64,000 nucleotides of DNA. Origin: Flavobacterium sp. SUN052 (GTDB lineage: Bacteria > Bacteroidota > Bacteroidia > Flavobacteriales > Flavobacteriaceae). Under the pieces are notes generated by a model, which worked only from the letters and a program-made list of their open reading frames with translations, had not been told where the DNA came from and searched no databases. Position 1 is the stretch's first letter. Each line of letters begins with the position of its first letter. Made by a program: the position numbers and the translations under genes. Location of the stretch: NCBI RefSeq assembly GCF_028867935.1, contig NZ_JAPQNS010000002.1:186001-250000 (forward strand). Reading direction: 5' to 3'. Of this stretch, positions 60,534 to 64,000 are shown piece by piece.

Positions 60534-61742
60534 ATGTCCCGAGTTTTGATTATTGGCGCCGGGGGCGTCGGCAGCGTGGTAGTGCACAAGTGCGCGATGA
60601 ACAATGATGTTTTTACCGACATTATTCTGGCCAGTCGCACCCAGTCGAAATGTGATAAAATTGCTGCTGAAGTGCAGGAAATGCACGGAGTTACTATTCG
60701 CACGGCTCGCGTTGATGCCGACGTAGTGGCCGAAGTAGCCGCACTGATCCGGCAATATGAACCCAAACTGGTGATCAACGTGGCCCTGCCCTATCAGGAT
60801 CTGCCCATCATGGATGCCTGTCTGGAAACCAAAACCCACTACATGGACACGGCTAATTACGAGCCAAAAGATGTGGCCAAGTTCGAGTATAGCTGGCAGT
60901 GGGCTTACAAAGAGCGATTTGAGCAAGCGGGCATTATGGCGTTGCTCGGCTGCGGTTTCGACCCCGGTGCCACGCAGGTGTTTACCGCCTATGCGGCCAA
61001 GCACTACTTTGATGAGATGCATTACCTCGACATTGTGGACTGCAACGCGGGTAATCATGGCAAGGCATTCGCTACCAATTTCAATCCCGAAATCAACATT
61101 CGCGAGATTACTCAACCGGGTAAATATTGGGAGAATGGCGAGTGGATCGAAATTCCGGCTATGAGCCAGCATAAACCCATCGACTACCCCGAAATTGGGC
61201 CTAAAGAGTCGTATGTGTTGTATCACGAAGAACTGGAGTCGCTGGTTAAAAACTTCCCGACGCTCAAGCGAGCTCGTTTCTGGATGACCTTCGGGCAGGC
61301 ATATCTGACCCACCTGGAGGTATTGCAAAACGTGGGAATGACCAGCATTCAGCCTATCACCTTTCAGGGACAACAGATTGTGCCGCTGGAATTTTTGAAG
61401 GCCGTGCTGCCTGCTCCCGACACCCTCGGCGAGAACTATTCGGGTCAGACGAGCATCGGTTGCCAGATTAAAGGGGTAAAAGATGGCCAGGACCAAACGT
61501 ACTATATCTGGAATAACTGCGACCACGCCGAAACCTATAAAGAAGTTCGTGGTCAGGCTGTTAGCTATACGACAGGGGTTCCGGCCATGATTGGGTCTAT
61601 GTTGATGCTTCAGGGAACCTGGATGAAACCGGGTGTCTGGAATTGCGAGGAACTTGATCCCGATCCCTTTGTCGAGCAAATGAACAAGCAGGGTTTGCCC
61701 GTTCAGGACCGGGTAAATGTGTCGCTGCCACACGAGTACTAG
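60534..61742 (+). CDS. Carboxynorspermidine/carboxyspermidine dehydrogenase
   Basis: A 402-residue enzyme of the saccharopine dehydrogenase family. The NAD(P)-binding Rossmann motif VLIIGAGGVGSVV is at 4-16, followed by VNVALPYQDLPIMDACLETKTHYMDTANYEP near 80-110, LGCGFDPGATQVFTAYAAKHYF near 138 and the family-specific DCNAGNHGKAFATNFNPEINIREI near 167. It condenses a diamine with aspartate semialdehyde and reduces it to carboxyspermidine or carboxynorspermidine. The partner decarboxylase gene (nspC) lies 1.5 kb downstream on the same strand. Together they give the alternative, SAM-independent route to spermidine. Confidence 0.92.
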   Translation: MSRVLIIGAGGVGSVVVHKCAMNNDVFTDIILASRTQSKCDKIAAEVQEMHGVTIRTARVDADVVAEVAALIRQYEPKLVINVALPYQDLPIMDACLETKTHYMDTANYEPKDVAKFEYSWQWAYKERFEQAGIMALLGCGFDPGATQVFTAYAAKHYFDEMHYLDIVDCNAGNHGKAFATNFNPEINIREITQPGKYWENGEWIEIPAMSQHKPIDYPEIGPKESYVLYHEELESLVKNFPTLKRARFWMTFGQAYLTHLEVLQNVGMTSIQPITFQGQQIVPLEFLKAVLPAPDTLGENYSGQTSIGCQIKGVKDGQDQTYYIWNNCDHAETYKEVRGQAVSYTTGVPAMIGSMLMLQGTWMKPGVWNCEELDPDPFVEQMNKQGLPVQDRVNVSLPHEY

Positions 61743-61805
61743 GTTTTTACAACCTGTCAGTAGGGTGTAGGACAAGTTTCTAATTGATTGAGAATTCTGA
61801 TTTGA

Positions 61806-61849
61806 TTGCTGACGCAAAGGACTGGAATGCCAGTCTTATGCGTCAGCAA
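61806..61849. terminator. Twenty-base-pair hairpin after the dehydrogenase gene
   Basis: Arms 61806-61825 and 61830-61849 pair over 20 bases with two mismatches around the loop AATG. It lies 64 bases after the dehydrogenase stop and 22 before the next ATG. No T-run follows, so it may be an attenuating or stabilising structure instead of a terminator. Confidence 0.55.
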
Positions 61850-61870
61850 ATCCTAAACTCGTTTAAGCCA

Positions 61871-62656
61871 ATGAAATCCACCCTGCTGATTCTCGTATTA
61901 TCGCTTTTTTCTTTCTCGTCAATCGCCCAGAAAGATAGTACAGTCATAAAAAAAGGTACAAGAAAGCTCGTTGAGGAGCCAGTGGACAGAGTACTTCCGC
62001 CAAAACCGAGTTTGTTTCAACAAACAAGTCCGAATCTGGACCCAATGCTGTTTGGGCTGATTTACCGCACCGACAACCGCTATGAGGGCGTACAAGGGTC
62101 TCCCTATTTTCTGAATGAGTGGACTAAGGGCCGAATTGACATGGTGACCGGGGTCAACTATGAAAATGTCCCGCTTAAATACGATGCGTTCAGCCAGAAC
62201 CTGGTTCTCCGGCGCGACGCCATGCGCGATTCCATTGTGGTATTCCCGAATCAGGTGAAGCAATTTTTACTCCGTGCCGATGATGGTGCCGAGTGGCTTT
62301 TTCGTCGATATCCGACGGTGAAAATCAAAGACGACAATCTGAAAGACAGTTATTTTCTGGTTCTATACGATGGCAAAACGTCGCTGCTGAAACGAGTAAA
62401 CAAGATCTTCAAAAAGGCTGATTACAAAGATCCCTATTCGACCAACGTCCGCTACGATGCCTACAACAGTGATTTTGCATACTTTATCCTGAAATCTGAC
62501 AACACGCTGGTCAAAGTAAAAAAAAGCAAAAAGGCACTCTACGAAGCATTGAACGACAAAGGGGCCAACTTCGACGCCTTTGCCCAGCAGGAGAAACTGG
62601 ATTTCAAGACGGACACCGACTTCGCCAAAATCGTGAAGTATTACGACGGCTTATGA
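61871..62656 (+). CDS. Exported protein of unknown function
   Basis: A 261-residue protein starting at ATG 61871; an earlier in-frame ATG at 61784 would read through the hairpin and precede the signal peptide. Residues 1-20 are a signal peptide (LLILVLSLFSFSSIAQ). The mature part starts with a basic, Pro-rich linker (KKGTRKLVEEPVDRVLPPKPS), then a beta-rich region (PYFLNEWTKGRIDMVTGVNYENVPLKYDAFSQNLVL) and a Lys-rich C-terminal half. The beta-rich part recalls repeat-poor periplasmic or outer-membrane proteins of Bacteroidota, but I do not recognise a named family. It lies between the two polyamine genes. Confidence 0.7.
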   Translation: MKSTLLILVLSLFSFSSIAQKDSTVIKKGTRKLVEEPVDRVLPPKPSLFQQTSPNLDPMLFGLIYRTDNRYEGVQGSPYFLNEWTKGRIDMVTGVNYENVPLKYDAFSQNLVLRRDAMRDSIVVFPNQVKQFLLRADDGAEWLFRRYPTVKIKDDNLKDSYFLVLYDGKTSLLKRVNKIFKKADYKDPYSTNVRYDAYNSDFAYFILKSDNTLVKVKKSKKALYEALNDKGANFDAFAQQEKLDFKTDTDFAKIVKYYDGL

Positions 62657-62704
62657 AATCCGGATAGTTTGTGCATCCATTAGGAAACACCACTCCTGTT
62701 AACG

Positions 62705-63139
62705 ATGTCGTACCGATTCTTTCGGCCTGCGCCTGCACTCTTTTTCTTTCTGCTTGGGGCAAGCCTCGGCAGTTTTGCCCAATCGGCCCCGCCTGGAAAA
62801 ATAGAAGATTCCGCCTTTATCAATACTACTGAACCGCCTGAGTTTCCGGGTGGGTCAAAGGCGCTTGTTCGTTATTTGAATCAGCAGGTACGATATCCCA
62901 AAGCGGCCGCTGATGCCGGTATCAACGGCCGCGTGTTCACGTCTTTCGTAATTGATACAACAGGTTGTATTTCCGAAATAATCATTCTAAGGGGACTCGG
63001 TTATGGCTGTGATGAAGAAGCCATTCGTGTCGTTAGGGAGATGCCCCGCTGGAAAACTGGCAAAGAATCGGGCCGGGTTGTGCGAGTAAAATATAATTTA
63101 CCAGTCCAGTTTCCACCAACATATCTCAAAAGGCCATAG
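62705..63139 (+). CDS. Exported stand-alone TonB C-terminal-domain protein
   Basis: A 144-residue protein with a signal peptide (1-25, GSFAQ) and a single TonB C-terminal domain at about 45-140: PEFPGGSKALVRYLNQQVRYPKAAADAGINGRVFTSFVIDTTG, then the GYGCDEEAIRVVREMPRWKTGK motif. It lacks the N-terminal membrane helix and the Pro-rich spacer of energising TonB proteins and has no ExbB/ExbD partner nearby. It therefore probably binds outer-membrane receptors or peptidoglycan in the periplasm instead of transmitting energy. It starts 48 bases after the previous gene. Confidence 0.85.
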   Translation: MSYRFFRPAPALFFFLLGASLGSFAQSAPPGKIEDSAFINTTEPPEFPGGSKALVRYLNQQVRYPKAAADAGINGRVFTSFVIDTTGCISEIIILRGLGYGCDEEAIRVVREMPRWKTGKESGRVVRVKYNLPVQFPPTYLKRP

Positions 63140-63185
63140 AGTTCAAACAGGCTACTTCCCATTAATGCATCGATCGGGATTCCTT

Positions 63186-63193
63186 ACCTTTGC
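63186..63193 (+). promoter_or_regulatory. Bacteroidota -7 box directly before nspC
   Basis: TACCTTTG matches TAnnTTTG and ends four bases before the ATG at 63198, predicting a leaderless or nearly leaderless transcript. It also overlaps the alternative TTG start at 63191, which speaks against that start. Confidence 0.5.
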
Positions 63194-63197
63194 CCCA

Positions 63198-64000
63198 TGA
63201 ATTCAACCGTCGAACAACATCTCAATACAATACCATCCCCCTGCTTTGTACTCGAAGAGGGTAAACTCCGCCAGAACCTCCAACTGATCGACTCGGTACA
63301 GAAAGCGGCTGGCGTTACCATCATTCTGGCTCTCAAAGGATTCTCCATGTATAGTGTATTTCCACTGGTGCATGAGTATTTGAGCGGTGCCACGGCCAGT
63401 TCGCTGAATGAAATTAAGCTGGTTAATGAGTATATGGGAGTGCCAGCTCACGCTTACATTCCGGCCTACCGCGACGATGAGTTTGATGAAGTATTGAGCC
63501 GGAGCAGCCACGTGACGTTTAATTCATGGACGCAATGGGAGCGATTCAGCAGTCGAATCAGTAGCGCTGCTGATTCGCCTTCCTTCGGCATTCGCGTGAA
63601 TCCGCAATATTCGGAGGTAGCAACGGATATGTATAACCCCTGCGTGCCGGGGTCGCGACTGGGCGTTACGCGCGACAAACTGCCCGATCGGTTACCCGCT
63701 GGTTTAGAGGGCATTCATTTTCATACGCTCTGCGAAAATGATTCGCATACCCTCGAACGAACGCTGGAAGCCCTGGAAAGCCGGTTTGGCGATTTGCTGC
63801 ATCAGGCCAAGTGGGTTAACATGGGTGGAGGACATTTGATGACCCGCGAAGGGTACGATACTGACCATTTGATTGGGATTCTGAAACGTTTCAGAGAGAA
63901 ATATAATGTAGATGTAATTATGGAGCCCGGCTCGGCCATTGCCTGGCAAACGGGGGTGCTGGTCTCCACTGTGCTCGATGTATTTGACAGTCAGGGAATC
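63198..64000 (+). CDS. nspC: Carboxynorspermidine decarboxylase, partial, with apparent frameshift
   Basis: Pyridoxal-phosphate enzyme that decarboxylates carboxy(nor)spermidine to (nor)spermidine; cut by the window edge after about 267 codons. Visible motifs: the PLP-lysine segment IILALKGFSMYSVF, GATASSLNEIKLVNEYMG, FGIRVNPQYSE, GIHFHTLCEND, KWVNMGGGHLM and MEPGSAI. From ATG 63198 the frame reads MNSTVEQHLNTIPSP and then breaks: the run at 63238-63241 has four C, and a fifth would restore IPSPCFVLEE. As given, this frame stops after 28 codons. The only uninterrupted frame begins at TTG 63191 (MPHEFNRRTTSQYNTIPCFVL), which lies in the -7 box. I judge the gene to be real with a one-base deletion that is either a true mutation or an assembly error. 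Confidence 0.85.

Noticed and set aside
60468..61817. Long open frame of 449 codons on the reverse strand opposite the dehydrogenase gene
   Set aside because: It mirrors a strongly recognised enzyme on the plus strand, has no family motifs and covers its promoter; it is a codon-bias shadow.

Overview
The window looks like a chromosomal segment of a Cytophagales bacterium of the Spirosoma type (Bacteroidota). I infer this from several features. There is a type IX secretion sorting tail on an amylase, a GldA gliding ABC subunit, TonB-dependent receptor-type barrels and DUF1800/DUF1501 proteins. IcmF and the carboxynorspermidine route to spermidine are present, and there are Bacteroidota-type promoters (TAnnTTTG -7 boxes). 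No rRNA, tRNA, insertion sequence, prophage or CRISPR array was recognised.

Layout. 1-7.3 kb: a cut-off GAF-domain protein, a YbjJ-like MFS transporter divergent from an AraC regulator, coaE, a LolA-like exported protein and a large outer-membrane barrel. 7.5-14.9 kb: two GH13 alpha-glucan enzymes, one carrying a T9SS tail, separated by an AT-richer insert holding xisH/xisI and a membrane protein with sixteen 11-residue repeats. 14.9-28.3 kb: a small barrel protein, an NlpC/P60 peptidase, a cytochrome b plus molybdopterin oxidoreductase pair, IcmF, a CE15 glucuronoyl esterase, a TraB/GumN protein, a LolC/E-type permease, a DUF1343 (NamZ-like) protein and malate:quinone oxidoreductase. 28.3-35.5 kb: a 2,207-residue mosaic surface protein behind a very AT-rich leader. 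35.6-41.5 kb: pyrB, gldA, an amino-acid permease, a PemK/MazF toxin-antitoxin pair, a putative lipoprotein methyltransferase and a small holin-like membrane protein.

41.4-52.1 kb is the most unusual part. It is a tight minus-strand operon of three paralogous DUF1800 genes, a DUF1501 gene and a membrane sensor histidine kinase, with gaps of 5 to 11 bases. A fourth DUF1800 gene follows 124 bases downstream. No response regulator is present.

52.3-64 kb: a YugP-like metallopeptidase, a voltage-gated-type potassium channel, an M28 peptidase and a beta-lactamase-fold hydrolase. These are followed by the overlapping operon panD - flippase-like gene - antitoxin - RelE/ParE toxin - rfaE2. The window ends in a polyamine locus (carboxynorspermidine dehydrogenase, a hypothetical gene, a TonB C-terminal-domain protein, and nspC). 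nspC is cut by the window edge and seems to carry a one-base deletion near its start.

Two families of short 7-base-periodic repeats occur between genes. One has the core TNACCTAGTWAC placed 5 to 9 bases before three start codons, two of which are TTG. All functional statements come from reading motifs by eye; no database search was run.
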